Below are positions 36,564 to 46,256 of a stretch of DNA of 64,000 nt, one piece after another. How positions within the stretch are numbered: position 1 is the stretch's first letter; every line of letters starts with the position of its first letter. Below the pieces are notes generated by a model. That model was not told the DNA's origin. It did not search any database and was given only the letters and a program-made list of their open reading frames with translations. The stretch spans positions 1 to 64,000 of the forward strand of contig NZ_JACJQB010000019.1 of assembly GCF_014696385.1 (NCBI RefSeq). Reading direction: 5' to 3'. The position numbers and the translations under genes were made by a program. The DNA comes from Pseudanabaena mucicola FACHB-723. Its GTDB lineage: Bacteria; Cyanobacteriota; Cyanobacteriia; Pseudanabaenales; Pseudanabaenaceae.

Positions 36564-38930
36564 ATGACGCTATTTAAACCTGCGATCGCACTGATGAATC
36601 GTTTGAAATATCCGCAGAAATTTTTTCTGATTAGTTTATTGTTTGTGTTGCCATTAGCGCTGGTGATGAATTTTCTGATCTCAGAGCTTGATAGTCGGAT
36701 TGAGTTTACCCAGAAAGAATCTTATGGCAATGCTTACTTGAAATCTATCAATCAGTTGTGGAAGTATGTTCCCCAGAGACAGTTACTTTTGCAGCGGCAA
36801 TTTTATAAAAATTCCCAGAAGTCTCAGACATCTTCACTTTCACCTGAAATAGATTCTTTACAGCAAAAAATTGAGCAGGAGTTTGAGAAACTGACAATAG
36901 TGGATCGTCAGCTTGGGAAAGAAATGCAGGCGACTCAAAAGTTAGAGGATGTCAAGCAGAAATGGCAAATTTTATTAGCGAGCAAAGAGTTTTTAGGTTT
37001 TCGTACCCATGACGCGGTACTTGATGAAATCAACTTATTTCGTCGCCATGTGGTTGATGTATCGAATCTAATCCTTGATCCAGATTTAGATACTTACTAC
37101 TTAATGGATGCGATCGCATTTAAATTGCCTGCCATGCAGGAGTTGTTGTACAAGGTGATGCAATCGGAGGCGGAGATTGTTTTTAAGCAGGAAATTCCTA
37201 ATGAAAAAAAGGCAGGCATGATTTCGCTAATTAGTTTGTTGAGTGGCTATAACGAAGACTTGTCTTTGAATATGGAACGAGCATTTCAAAATAACCCTCG
37301 CAACAATCTCCGTCAATCGCTAAGTATGCCGTTGCGTAATTTTAGAGTGCGCGTGAGTGAGATTAATTCCTATTCCAGTCAATTGGTGAGTCAGGGCAAT
37401 GACTTTTTTTTGAATGAGGCATCTTATCAGCAAGAGATGGAAAGCACCTTGGCGGATAGCTTTATACTCTGGCAAAAGTTATCGAACCATCTTGATGAGT
37501 TATTGCTGGAGCGTGTGCAAGGCTTTAAGGATCGCAAGCAATTTATTGTGAATTTTGTTGCTGTGGTCATGGCAATTATTATTTATCTATTTATTGGTTT
37601 TTATTTGTCGGTGATGCGAACTGTACAGCAGTTGGACATAGCAGCGCGACAAATGACATCGGGTGGCGAAATGTCGTTGCGACTAGATAGCAAAGATGAA
37701 CTGTCGATGGTGGTGCGCTCATTTAATAGTGTTGCGATCGCATTAAAGGATTCGGAAACTAAATATCGGGAGATTTTTGAGAATTCAGTGGATGGTATTT
37801 TCCAAACGACAATAGATGGCAAATACATTAGTGTGAATCGTGCCTTGGCACGGATTTATGGCTATGAATCAGTTGAGCAGATGTTGATGGCGATTGTCGA
37901 TGTATCTTCGCAGCTCTATGTTGACCCCAATCGGCGGCGACAGTTTCAGGATTTGATGGAAGCTAATGATACGATTACTGGCTTTGAATCACAGGTTTAT
38001 CGGCGCGATCGCAGTACGATTTGGATTAGTGAAAATGTCCGTGCCTTGAGGAATGAGCAAGGACAGCTACTCTATTATGAAGGCACGGTTGAGGATATCA
38101 GTCAGCGCAAGCTTGCCGAGCTACAACTGGAACAGGCTAATCAACAGATTTTGGCGCTGAATGAACGACTCAAACAGGAGAATATGCGAATGAGCAGCGA
38201 GCTAGAGGTGACCCGCAAGCTCCAAAAGATGATTTTGCCGAAGGATAAGGAATTGGCAATGATCACTGGTTTAGATATTTCAGGGTTTATGGAACCTGCG
38301 GCGGAGGTGGGTGGAGACTATTATGATGTATTGCAACAGAATGGAAGGATTAAAATCGGGATTGGCGATGTAACGGGGCATGGTTTGGAAAGTGGGATGT
38401 TGATGATCATGGTGCAGACAGCGGTGCGGACACTTTTACAAAATGAAGAGACTGATCCTGTGCGGTTTCTTGATACGCTCAACCGTACTATTTATGGCAA
38501 TGTTCAACGGATGTCATCGGATAAAAACTTGACGCTATCGTTGATTGATTATGAAAAAGGAAGGATTACCCTCAGTGGTCAGCATGAGGAGATGATCGTG
38601 GTGCGAAAAGATGGCACTTTAGAACGATTTGATACGGTTGATTTAGGTTTTCCCATTGGACTAGAGGAAGAAATTGAGGAATTTTTATCCCATAAGCATA
38701 TTCATCTTGATGCGGGGGATGTGGTCGTTTTATATACGGATGGAATTACGGAAGCTGAGAATGAATCACGTCAGCTCTATGGTGTGGATCGGCTTTGTGA
38801 GGTGGTTTGTCAACATGTCCATGAGTCGGCGCTCGCAATTCGTCATGCGGTGATTGAGGATCTGCGATCGCATATTGGTACTCAAAAAATCTATGACGAT
38901 ATTACTTTGTTGATACTCAAGCAAAAATAG
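36564..38930 (+). CDS. Membrane PP2C-type (SpoIIE) phosphatase with HAMP and PAS domains
   Basis: A 788-residue sensor phosphatase. Spans at about 20-42 and 327-349 bound a roughly 280-residue external region. Then come HAMP (about 350-395), a PAS domain (about 396-515; YREIFENSVDGIFQTTIDGKY), a coiled coil, and a SpoIIE/PP2C domain (about 560-788). Metal-binding Asp residues are in GGDYYDV, GDVTGHG and YTDGITEAEN. Proteins of this class dephosphorylate STAS-domain anti-anti-sigma-type proteins. The gene converges on the exopolysaccharide operon, with only 14 bases between the stops. The first gene of that operon has a STAS domain. Confidence 0.92.
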   Translation: MTLFKPAIALMNRLKYPQKFFLISLLFVLPLALVMNFLISELDSRIEFTQKESYGNAYLKSINQLWKYVPQRQLLLQRQFYKNSQKSQTSSLSPEIDSLQQKIEQEFEKLTIVDRQLGKEMQATQKLEDVKQKWQILLASKEFLGFRTHDAVLDEINLFRRHVVDVSNLILDPDLDTYYLMDAIAFKLPAMQELLYKVMQSEAEIVFKQEIPNEKKAGMISLISLLSGYNEDLSLNMERAFQNNPRNNLRQSLSMPLRNFRVRVSEINSYSSQLVSQGNDFFLNEASYQQEMESTLADSFILWQKLSNHLDELLLERVQGFKDRKQFIVNFVAVVMAIIIYLFIGFYLSVMRTVQQLDIAARQMTSGGEMSLRLDSKDELSMVVRSFNSVAIALKDSETKYREIFENSVDGIFQTTIDGKYISVNRALARIYGYESVEQMLMAIVDVSSQLYVDPNRRRQFQDLMEANDTITGFESQVYRRDRSTIWISENVRALRNEQGQLLYYEGTVEDISQRKLAELQLEQANQQILALNERLKQENMRMSSELEVTRKLQKMILPKDKELAMITGLDISGFMEPAAEVGGDYYDVLQQNGRIKIGIGDVTGHGLESGMLMIMVQTAVRTLLQNEETDPVRFLDTLNRTIYGNVQRMSSDKNLTLSLIDYEKGRITLSGQHEEMIVVRKDGTLERFDTVDLGFPIGLEEEIEEFLSHKHIHLDAGDVVVLYTDGITEAENESRQLYGVDRLCEVVCQHVHESALAIRHAVIEDLRSHIGTQKIYDDITLLILKQK

Positions 38931-38944
38931 ATTAATCGTGAGAT

Positions 38945-39964
38945 TTATTTTTGACTTTTTGCGATCGCATTGCTTTGACTTTTACCTGCGAGTTTCAGGG
39001 CAAAATTTTCAATGCTGTTATATAAGCTTCTTGGTAGTATGCCCATGAGATAGGCAGCACAAATCGTGAGGAGCGAACGCTGTGGCTCGTAAATTAAAAT
39101 TTTCCAATTAGTGACTAAAGCTCGATTAATTAGTTGTATAGCTGCCTTACCATCCTTATTCCGAATGGCACGACGAGCAAGATAGCGATATTGATAGGCG
39201 CGAGCGAGGGATTCCCATTTCGCTAATAGTTGAGGTGCATAGGTGCGGGTTTTGGCGATCACCCTTTCCCATGACTCTAGTTGCTTGGTCATATTCGCGG
39301 AGAGACTGCCAGAATTAACACGATAAAGGGTTAGCGGCTCGGGGATACCTTCAATTTGCCAATTGGTTTGAATTGCGATTCTAATCCAGCATTCAATATC
39401 TTCAGATTGACGGAATTGATCATCAAAATAGAAGTCTTCCACTTCACCATAGAGATTATCTTGGAACTTGATTCCCTCCAATGCTTCATGGCGAATCACT
39501 GGTGCAGAACCATTGCCGATCGGGTTACGACAGAGCAGATGGGGGGCATCAATTCCCGTTAGTTTAGGCATTTGATAAGTACCGAGGGAATTGCTATTTT
39601 CATCAATAAATTCAGAGCGACTAAAGCTTATCCCTACTTGCGGACGGGATTCTAAATGGGCGATATGTTTTTCGAGCTTTTGGGGATGCCAAAGATCATC
39701 ACTATCAAGGAGGGCAATATATTCCCCTTGAGCATGACGAATACCTGTATTTCTAGCACCTGCTAAACCTCGATTTTGTTGACGGATAATCTTGATGCGC
39801 GGATCTTGAAATTGTTGGCAGATCTCGATGCTGCGATCGGGAGATTGATCGTCAACGATGATTAATTCAAAATCTGTAAAAGTTTGTGCCAAGACGGATG
39901 CAATCGTTTCTTGAATAAACTGCTCTACATTGTAAACGGGAACAATTACGGATACTTTGGGCAT
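38945..39964 (-). CDS. Glycosyltransferase family 2
   Basis: A 339-residue inverting GT-A enzyme: VSVIVPVYNVEQFIQETIASVLAQTF at the start, DFELIIVDDQSPD, GLAGARNTGI and the nucleotide-sugar motif ALLDSDDLW (about residues 88-96). The C-terminal 100 residues are basic and helical, with a hydrophobic piece ICAAYLMGIL. It is the last gene of the exopolysaccharide operon, 42 bases after the flippase gene, and probably adds one sugar of the repeat unit. Its specificity is unknown. Confidence 0.92.
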   Translation of the reverse strand: MPKVSVIVPVYNVEQFIQETIASVLAQTFTDFELIIVDDQSPDRSIEICQQFQDPRIKIIRQQNRGLAGARNTGIRHAQGEYIALLDSDDLWHPQKLEKHIAHLESRPQVGISFSRSEFIDENSNSLGTYQMPKLTGIDAPHLLCRNPIGNGSAPVIRHEALEGIKFQDNLYGEVEDFYFDDQFRQSEDIECWIRIAIQTNWQIEGIPEPLTLYRVNSGSLSANMTKQLESWERVIAKTRTYAPQLLAKWESLARAYQYRYLARRAIRNKDGKAAIQLINRALVTNWKILIYEPQRSLLTICAAYLMGILPRSLYNSIENFALKLAGKSQSNAIAKSQK

Positions 39965-40006
39965 GATTTTGTACTGTTGTCTGGTGCTTGAAGTTTGATT
40001 GTTGAC

Positions 40007-41287
40007 TTATGTTTGTTCTTGCAAATTTGGCGCTGTAATATAATTTTTCACCCAACTTACAAATAGCGGTATGGCTACCCAATGGGTAATCATGACGGCA
40101 GCGGCGACACCGATGATTTGCCAAATTGTGCCGATCCAAATTGCGATCGCAAAGACCACTGTAAACAGCACATTCCATCGCAAATCCCAGTTAGGTTTAT
40201 TCATTGCCCAGAGTGCTTTAGAGGCAGCATTGGCATAGGGTCGAGGAACTGCCGACAGACAAATTAAAATTAATAGGGGAATGGCAGGAATCCATTTTTG
40301 CCCAAAGACTAACGGAACATAAATCGGCGCAAGTAGCACCTGTGCCGAAACAATGGGAAGAATCACTTTCGTGATCGTGGCAAAACTAGTGAGATATCGC
40401 TCTCGAAATTGGGCTGGCTCACTTCTAGCTTCGCAAAGATGGGGATAAAGAGCCGCATCGACAGCAGTAATAAAGCTAAGACTGATACCTAGTCCTGCAT
40501 TGAAGGCAAAGTAATATAAACCAAGGGCTTTAATACCCAATAAATGTCCTGCGATTAAATAGTCGAGATTATTGCGAAGGGTGGCTAACATTTGGATACC
40601 AAGAATGCTACGTCCAAAATGAATGATTTCTTGCCAACGATGCAGCGTAAAGGCTTTTGTCGATCGCCAAGGATTATTGGTGCGATGCACAATCACCCAA
40701 ATCGGCGCAACAATCACCTTTGGCAAAACAATTGCCCACATCCCAAAACCTTGCCATGCCAAAATCATCGTCAAAATATTATCGGTAGAAATCTGCAAGG
40801 CGTTGGCTAGGGCTGAAACATGGAGGCGATTTTCCCTTTGCGATCGCGCCGCCTGAATTAAACCCATCGGCAACATCAAATAGACTAATCCCATCGCACA
40901 GATCGGCAAAATTACCTGCGTGTCTTTGTAAATCCATGACATCGGCAAAGCAATTAGCGATTGAATCAAAAACAAGCCACCGCAGATAAACCAGTTGATG
41001 TAGTAGGCAGTTTGCGATAACTCTTCAATATCCTCTTCCTTCGCCTGAATCAACTTATCGAAAATACCATTGCGGGTAAATACATTCACAAACTCATTGG
41101 TGGTTAGTACCAATGCCGCCAGTCCATAGTCATATTCCGATAACCATCGCGCTAGTACCACCGTGGCGGCAAGCCTTGAAATCCGAATGAGCATCTCGGA
41201 CAAGCCCAACCAACCAACGTTGCGGGCAAACCGATTGGCGAGTTTGCTTTTCACAAAGTCAATGGCAGAGAAAATTATTTTTTGCAT
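40007..41287 (-). CDS. wzx: Wzx-like polysaccharide flippase (PST family)
   Basis: A 426-residue integral membrane protein with about 12 spans, of the polysaccharide-transporter type. The start contains FARNVGWLGLSEMLIRISRLAATVVLARWLSEYDYGLAALV, the conserved N-terminal Wzx region. It would move lipid-linked repeat units across the plasma membrane. The start overlaps the upstream glycosyltransferase stop by 13 bases. It completes the Wzx/Wzy set with the Wzy-like gene. Confidence 0.9.
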   Translation of the reverse strand: MQKIIFSAIDFVKSKLANRFARNVGWLGLSEMLIRISRLAATVVLARWLSEYDYGLAALVLTTNEFVNVFTRNGIFDKLIQAKEEDIEELSQTAYYINWFICGGLFLIQSLIALPMSWIYKDTQVILPICAMGLVYLMLPMGLIQAARSQRENRLHVSALANALQISTDNILTMILAWQGFGMWAIVLPKVIVAPIWVIVHRTNNPWRSTKAFTLHRWQEIIHFGRSILGIQMLATLRNNLDYLIAGHLLGIKALGLYYFAFNAGLGISLSFITAVDAALYPHLCEARSEPAQFRERYLTSFATITKVILPIVSAQVLLAPIYVPLVFGQKWIPAIPLLILICLSAVPRPYANAASKALWAMNKPNWDLRWNVLFTVVFAIAIWIGTIWQIIGVAAAVMITHWVAIPLFVSWVKNYITAPNLQEQT

Positions 41288-42288
41288 AGATCAAACAGCA
41301 GAGCCTCCCATGCCGCCATGTACTCTTCCCACGCATCCTGTACATCGTTACGACCATGTAGCCCCAAGGTTTCTAATTGCGATCGCGGCATCATGTAAAC
41401 TTTCTCAATTGCGCTAGCTAAAGCGGTTGGGTCATGGGCAGGAACCACAATTCCACAATCATGCACCTGTTCAGGTAAGCCATCCACCTTCGAGACGATT
41501 ACGGCTTTTGCTGCTGCCTTCGCTTCTAGACAAACATTACCCCAAGGTTCCCAATTGGAAGGAATCACAACCACATCACATTTCTCTAGAAACGATGGTA
41601 CATCAGTAATTGAACCTAAAAATTGAATGCGTGGATCGTTGCCAGCCAAGGATTTGAGCAATTCTTCCTGCTCTCCATAACCACCAATCAGCAACTGCAC
41701 TTCAGGATTACGCACTGTTTGCATAGCTCTAAGGAGCGTATCAAAGCCCTTTTGTTGGTTAAATCTGCCATAGGCTCCTAACACTAACGGGGTATCTAGT
41801 GGTTTCAAGGGCAATATTAAAAATTCATCTAAAGTGCGACATTGGGTGATCATCGTCAATTTTTTAGAATTGACCAGCTTTTGCGATCGCATCCATTTTC
41901 TTTGTCCTTGCGAAATTGCCACAACCCTATGGGCAAGACCATAGGCAAACCTTAGCATCCAATGAAACCGCCACTGCGATCGAACTTTCCATTTTTCAAA
42001 GCTCTCAGAATAATGATGCTCATGGATTAATAATTTGCTGCTCATGCGTAATCGCCACAGACGTATTAGCGATCGCCAAGAGCAGGGATCATGCCAGATA
42101 ATGACATCAGGCTTGATCTCTGCCAAAGATGCCAGCGCTTCAGTTTCGGAGAGAAAGAGAAACTCAAATTTGTCCTTAAGTTGCGAATTAGTCAGGCTAC
42201 TACTAGTGCTTTTAATGCCCCCAACATTGCGATCGCTCAGCAAATGCAAAATCTTCGGCTTTCTGACTGTGAAATCAATATTTGTCAT
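41275..42288 (-). CDS. Glycosyltransferase family 4
   Basis: A 337-residue GT-B retaining enzyme. The C-terminal domain has LVLGAYGRFNQQKGFDTLLRAM, VQLLIGGYGEQEELL, IQFLGSITDVPSFLEKCDVVVIPSNWEPWGNVCLEAKAAAKAVIVSKVDGLPEQV, with the E-x7-E nucleotide-sugar motif. The N-terminal acceptor part is shorter than usual. The gene is coupled to the Wzy-like gene (ATGA, 42285-42288) and overlaps wzx. It likely adds one sugar to the lipid-linked repeat. Confidence 0.92.
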   Translation of the reverse strand: MTNIDFTVRKPKILHLLSDRNVGGIKSTSSSLTNSQLKDKFEFLFLSETEALASLAEIKPDVIIWHDPCSWRSLIRLWRLRMSSKLLIHEHHYSESFEKWKVRSQWRFHWMLRFAYGLAHRVVAISQGQRKWMRSQKLVNSKKLTMITQCRTLDEFLILPLKPLDTPLVLGAYGRFNQQKGFDTLLRAMQTVRNPEVQLLIGGYGEQEELLKSLAGNDPRIQFLGSITDVPSFLEKCDVVVIPSNWEPWGNVCLEAKAAAKAVIVSKVDGLPEQVHDCGIVVPAHDPTALASAIEKVYMMPRSQLETLGLHGRNDVQDAWEEYMAAWEALLFDLCKK

Positions 42289-43661
42289 GATCTAATCTCA
42301 TCCTTCATTTCATTGTTCATCGTCTCAACTACTTCCACTGTTAAAATTGGTGTAGTTTCAGACTTGTCCCGATCTGTTACTTCCAAAAATCCTATGCCGA
42401 TCGCAATTAGTCCCGGCCAGTATAAATAAGCAAGAATTTCCAGATTTTCGCCAAAAGTATACAGAAAAATCACCAGTATCATCGTTAAGCCCAATTTTGC
42501 CGTATCGCTACGTTGGGATTTAATTAGCAAATCAACAAAGCTATAGATCATCGGAATTGCTAAAGCTACAAAACCTACTATCCCTTTGACAAAGAGCAAA
42601 CCATACCAAGTATGGTGTGAACCGATCGGCATGTATTCCACCATATGTGGACCACTCTCGACGATGCCATGTCCCCAAATCGGTGCTTCTGTTTGCCAAC
42701 GGTAAATCGCAATGCGCCCCAGAGCTGCACGGACTCGCGAAGAATCTTTTCGCGCCGCCGCAAACTGTTCCGAAAATTTTTCTAAACCCTCTAGCGCCAT
42801 CGGCAAAGTCACTCCCCCCGTACTCGCAATTACCCCCGTAATCATCAATGAAAGTGGTCGAGAAATGCGTGATAGCAGTTCTACTAAAATCCAAACAACG
42901 GGTAAGCAGAGTAATGCTAAGCGTGATTTAGAAATTTGGCACATCATGATACAACCTGCAATGCCGAGATATTTCCATTTCTTGCAAGGCTCGCGCAAAA
43001 TCATAAAAAAGTAGATATTTGCCACAAACCCCAACGCAGGAGCCCAAGGCGTGAACAATCGCCAGCGGGGTGTATTGTCCCCTGGGTCAATCTCATAGAG
43101 GCGGAATTCAAAAAATTCTGGTCCTGGCCCCCCAATCGCTTGTAATGGTGAAACAAATAATTTTTCGGGCAGTTTGGCATAGTATGCAGCGATGAAGATC
43201 GGTGAGAACAAAAATACCATCGCGCAAATCAACGCTGCGGCTCGATACATCAATTTAGGTCGAATTGGTAAACAACCCGCTAGCGGGAATAAAGCTAAGA
43301 TCGCCCATCCCTTTGCCCAGCCAATCGAAGATTTAATAATCTGTCCCATATCTAAGTAATAGTCCAGATGTCCCACAACTAAGGACACCTGCATCATCAC
43401 CATGCCCCCAATCCACATCCAGACCCCAACAGGAATACGAAGGCGTTCCCTAATCGGGGTATGCGGCGTTTGTTGCCACCATCGCCAACAGAGACAACCA
43501 CATAAAATCCAAGGCAAAACTGCGCCTAAGACATACAAGCCACCAATGAAATAAATTGCAAAAGTCCAGACAATCGAATACCACACCAGTTTTTCTTCAA
43601 AATTTTCTGGGGTAATGCGGAACTGCTCAGGGGTCTGCAAAAATTTTGGTAGCTTAATCAT
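42285..43661 (-). CDS. O-antigen ligase/Wzy-like polymerase
   Basis: A 458-residue membrane protein with about 10-12 spans. A long external loop after the middle (about 290-345) contains RVRAALGRIAIYRWQTEAPIWGHGIVESGPHMVEYMPIGSHHTWYGLLFVKGIVGF. The HHTWYGLL piece fits the conserved Wzy_C (O-antigen ligase/polymerase) H-x-x-Y/W region. It probably polymerises repeat units in the periplasm. Its 3' end overlaps the GT4 start by four bases. A tandem 16-bp repeat lies just before its start. Confidence 0.85.
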   Translation of the reverse strand: MIKLPKFLQTPEQFRITPENFEEKLVWYSIVWTFAIYFIGGLYVLGAVLPWILCGCLCWRWWQQTPHTPIRERLRIPVGVWMWIGGMVMMQVSLVVGHLDYYLDMGQIIKSSIGWAKGWAILALFPLAGCLPIRPKLMYRAAALICAMVFLFSPIFIAAYYAKLPEKLFVSPLQAIGGPGPEFFEFRLYEIDPGDNTPRWRLFTPWAPALGFVANIYFFMILREPCKKWKYLGIAGCIMMCQISKSRLALLCLPVVWILVELLSRISRPLSLMITGVIASTGGVTLPMALEGLEKFSEQFAAARKDSSRVRAALGRIAIYRWQTEAPIWGHGIVESGPHMVEYMPIGSHHTWYGLLFVKGIVGFVALAIPMIYSFVDLLIKSQRSDTAKLGLTMILVIFLYTFGENLEILAYLYWPGLIAIGIGFLEVTDRDKSETTPILTVEVVETMNNEMKDEIRS

Positions 43662-43662
43662 G

Positions 43663-43712
43663 GTTATCCCGATTTACTATTAGCCCGTTTTACTATTAGC
43701 CCGTTTTACTGC
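43663..43712. repeat. Three imperfect 16-bp tandem units at the wzz stop
   Basis: On the minus strand AGTAAAACGGGCTAAT appears twice in a row and AGTAAATCGGGATAAC follows as a degenerate third unit. The first unit contains the end of wzz (S-K-T-G-stop). The later two fill the 34-base gap before the Wzy-like start. This looks like slippage duplication of the gene end. Confidence 0.65.
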
Positions 43713-45168
43713 GATCGCTACTAGGGATAGCCCGCAGCGTCGTTACTTCGGCAATGTCATTACGATCTCCTGAGACTTTTACACCTTGATTCTTCGACTG
43801 GCGCTTCCATAGCAAAAAAGCACCGACGGAGACAAATAGGGAACCGATAAAAGCACCTGCTAAGACTAACTTTGGCTGAGGCGAAGCAGGCTCCTCGGCT
43901 AGGCTTGGCGGTGACACTAGTTGAGCGAGCGGATAGGCGGTAAAAATATCAGATTTGCTGAGGTCAATTTTGGCAAGGGAGGAGGCAAATACGGCTTCGG
44001 CAACTTGAGCATCCCTTTGCAGGCGATCTAGTTCTAGTTGTTTTTGGGTTAAGTCACGGAGGCGATTATCGAAATTCTCGATCTGACGGCTAATTTCCTC
44101 AGCTTGTCCTGCGATGCCGCTTTGTTCCGCTTGCACCGCCACTAAATCTCGATAGAGGCTTTCTTTACCTGCACTGCCCGTTGTGTTCAAATTTAGTCTC
44201 GCTAATTCTTGTAAATTGGGACGACGCTTTAGCAAAAAACTGGCGCGGGCGGTGACGGCTAAACTGGCATTTTTTTGCCTAGCGGCTTCTTTGACTACAT
44301 TAGGATGATTTTCGCCCCACTTAGAACTTAAAACCGTTAAAGTTGCGGATGAGTCACTATAATCTCTGAGATTTTGCTGATAAATGGGATCGGATTGCAG
44401 CGTGAAAGCATCACTGGCTTCATTCACGTCTAAGCCTAAATTATTTGATAATTGCTGAAGACGGTCACGCAACAAGATGTCTTGCGCTAGCATTTCTGCC
44501 CTTTGTTTTCTGAGTTGCTCTAAACTGATCGCCACTTCTTTAACTTGATCGCTGGTACTCAGTCCCGATCTGCTCTTATAGGTGGCAAGTTTTTGTTGTG
44601 TCTCTGCCAACTTAATTTTCGCCATGTCAAGGGTTGTCTGTGTACCATCATCCCGTCGCGCAATTTCATCGGCACGCAGTTTATTTACTTTTTCCATTAA
44701 TGTCTCATGAAGGGCAAAGCCACGCTCTTGGGCAGCCTTAGCGCTTGGGCCTTCAATTTCCACTTGTAAAATTGACGTATTATCAATCAGTTTACTTTTG
44801 GGTTTGCCTAGTTCTGAGGTTTTAATATTGAGGGATTTGGCAGCTTCTTCTAATACAGGATCATCAGTGAGAATATATTGATAATTTGCCCTTGGGTCGA
44901 GGGATGAGCCGCCCGAAGCGGAGGAGCTAGAGGAAGAAGCTTGACCAATGCTCGGTAAATTGACATTTGCACCCACATTGCCCCCTGGCAAAATAATTGC
45001 CATGCGGCTGACATATTTGGGTTTGGCGGTTTTTAGGTACATGATTGCCCCACCCCAGATCACACCATTCAGAACTATTCCTATTAACAAATAAGCCAAC
45101 CATCCCCGATTTTGCGATCGCATCGGTGGTTCTAGCTCAATGCTTTCTAGGTTAAGTTCTTTGGTCAT
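43696..45168 (-). CDS. Wzz/Wzc-like chain-length determinant without kinase domain
   Basis: A 490-residue protein. One span lies at about 25-47 (AYLLIGIVLNGVIWGGAIMYL), another near the C-terminus at about 438-458 (LVLAGAFIGSLFVSVGAFLLW). Between them are an external region with a Ser-rich loop (about 78-90) and coiled coils (about 180-290 and 335-400). This is the polysaccharide copolymerase pattern that sets polymer length. No Walker-A tyrosine-kinase part is attached and no BY-kinase gene is in this operon. Its start overlaps the wza stop as ATGA. Confidence 0.88.
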   Translation of the reverse strand: MTKELNLESIELEPPMRSQNRGWLAYLLIGIVLNGVIWGGAIMYLKTAKPKYVSRMAIILPGGNVGANVNLPSIGQASSSSSSASGGSSLDPRANYQYILTDDPVLEEAAKSLNIKTSELGKPKSKLIDNTSILQVEIEGPSAKAAQERGFALHETLMEKVNKLRADEIARRDDGTQTTLDMAKIKLAETQQKLATYKSRSGLSTSDQVKEVAISLEQLRKQRAEMLAQDILLRDRLQQLSNNLGLDVNEASDAFTLQSDPIYQQNLRDYSDSSATLTVLSSKWGENHPNVVKEAARQKNASLAVTARASFLLKRRPNLQELARLNLNTTGSAGKESLYRDLVAVQAEQSGIAGQAEEISRQIENFDNRLRDLTQKQLELDRLQRDAQVAEAVFASSLAKIDLSKSDIFTAYPLAQLVSPPSLAEEPASPQPKLVLAGAFIGSLFVSVGAFLLWKRQSKNQGVKVSGDRNDIAEVTTLRAIPSSDRSKTG

Positions 45169-46256
45169 TGATTACTCCCACCAAAAATATCGCGAATTAA
45201 TTTAATGGGATTGAGAATATCGCCGATAAAGCCCAACACATCGCGCACTTCCGTCACCGTGGAGTCATAGCAAGCAATGCTATCCTGTGGCATCAAAAAT
45301 GGATTGGTGGGCTGATCCTTGGAATTGCGAACTAAATCCTCGACGGCGCGATCAATGGCAAAGGTTTCGCCTGTGGCGCGATCTGTACGAATGAGAACAG
45401 CACGGCGGGGAGTATTGGTGGGAGTAGTGCCACCAACACAGTTAGCGGCAAATACAGCCTGTGAAAAACGAGAACCATAGGGAAAACCTGTGGAGTCTTT
45501 GTTAATGCCTGACTGCGAATTACTATCCGCAGGTTTGGATAAGTTGGAGATAAAAACCGTAATACCGGGAGGCGTAATTTGCGAAGGGCGGACAATGCGA
45601 GGATCGATCGTCTCGCGTTTAGGAACAATGATGATATCACCTGCAACCAATGGCAGATCTTCGACGGGTTCGCCTGTGAAAACTCCTAATAGATCAACGG
45701 TTAATTTTTGATCTTGACGAATTACGGTGATTTGGGTGACATCGGCAGTCGGCGTGACTCCACCTGCACCACGTAAGGCTGTAGTCAGAAAGCGATCAGG
45801 AGCATAGTCTCCCGATGATTGGGTAAGCTGCTGAGCGCGGACTTCGGCGCTACGATTGTTGATGAGGACGCGCCCCGTCTGGAAGGTTTCGCCTGAGACA
45901 TTAACGGCAACGGGAGCTAGGGCTAATGGGGTGACGGAGACTTGAAGAAATTGCGGTTGGAAATACTTTTGCTTGATGAGTTGTGTTTTGATCAGGGATT
46001 GAACATCAGCGATTTCTAAGCCAACGACAGGTAGGGGGGCAAGATACGGAATAGTAATTGTGCCATCGGTGTTGACTTCATATACGCCGTTAAAGAGTTC
46101 GCCTTCGGGAATTAGGAGCCGAATCCGATCGCCAGGGGATAAAGGTAAGGCGTTGACAGGTTGATGATTAGGAATTGCGATCGCAACAATTGTAAGGATC
46201 GTCACTCCCCAAAACTTATCCGCTATTTTGCGTTTGAGATCGCTAGACTGCACCAT
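45165..46256 (-). CDS. Wza-like polysaccharide export protein with SLBB domains
   Basis: A 363-residue exported protein. The signal-like stretch FWGVTILTIVAIAIPNHQPVNA precedes the Poly_export domain LPLSPGDRIRLLIPEGELFNGVYEVNTDGTITIPYLAPLPVVGLEIADVQ, which is diagnostic. SLBB-type domains follow (VNVSGETFQTGRVLI, about 130-220). It would form the outer-membrane channel for polymer export. The ATG at 46256 is taken instead of the TTG at 46268; it lies inside the end of the fusion gene, a 14-base overlap. Confidence 0.9.
   Translation of the reverse strand: MVQSSDLKRKIADKFWGVTILTIVAIAIPNHQPVNALPLSPGDRIRLLIPEGELFNGVYEVNTDGTITIPYLAPLPVVGLEIADVQSLIKTQLIKQKYFQPQFLQVSVTPLALAPVAVNVSGETFQTGRVLINNRSAEVRAQQLTQSSGDYAPDRFLTTALRGAGGVTPTADVTQITVIRQDQKLTVDLLGVFTGEPVEDLPLVAGDIIIVPKRETIDPRIVRPSQITPPGITVFISNLSKPADSNSQSGINKDSTGFPYGSRFSQAVFAANCVGGTTPTNTPRRAVLIRTDRATGETFAIDRAVEDLVRNSKDQPTNPFLMPQDSIACYDSTVTEVRDVLGFIGDILNPIKLIRDIFGGSNQ

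Noticed and set aside
42541-43145. Several frames inside the Wzy-like gene on either strand
   Set aside because: They are shadows of a long membrane-protein gene with a clear operon context.
43696-45168. BY-kinase (Wzc) rather than a Wzz-like copolymerase
   Set aside because: No Walker A/B motifs or Tyr cluster are present after the last membrane span.
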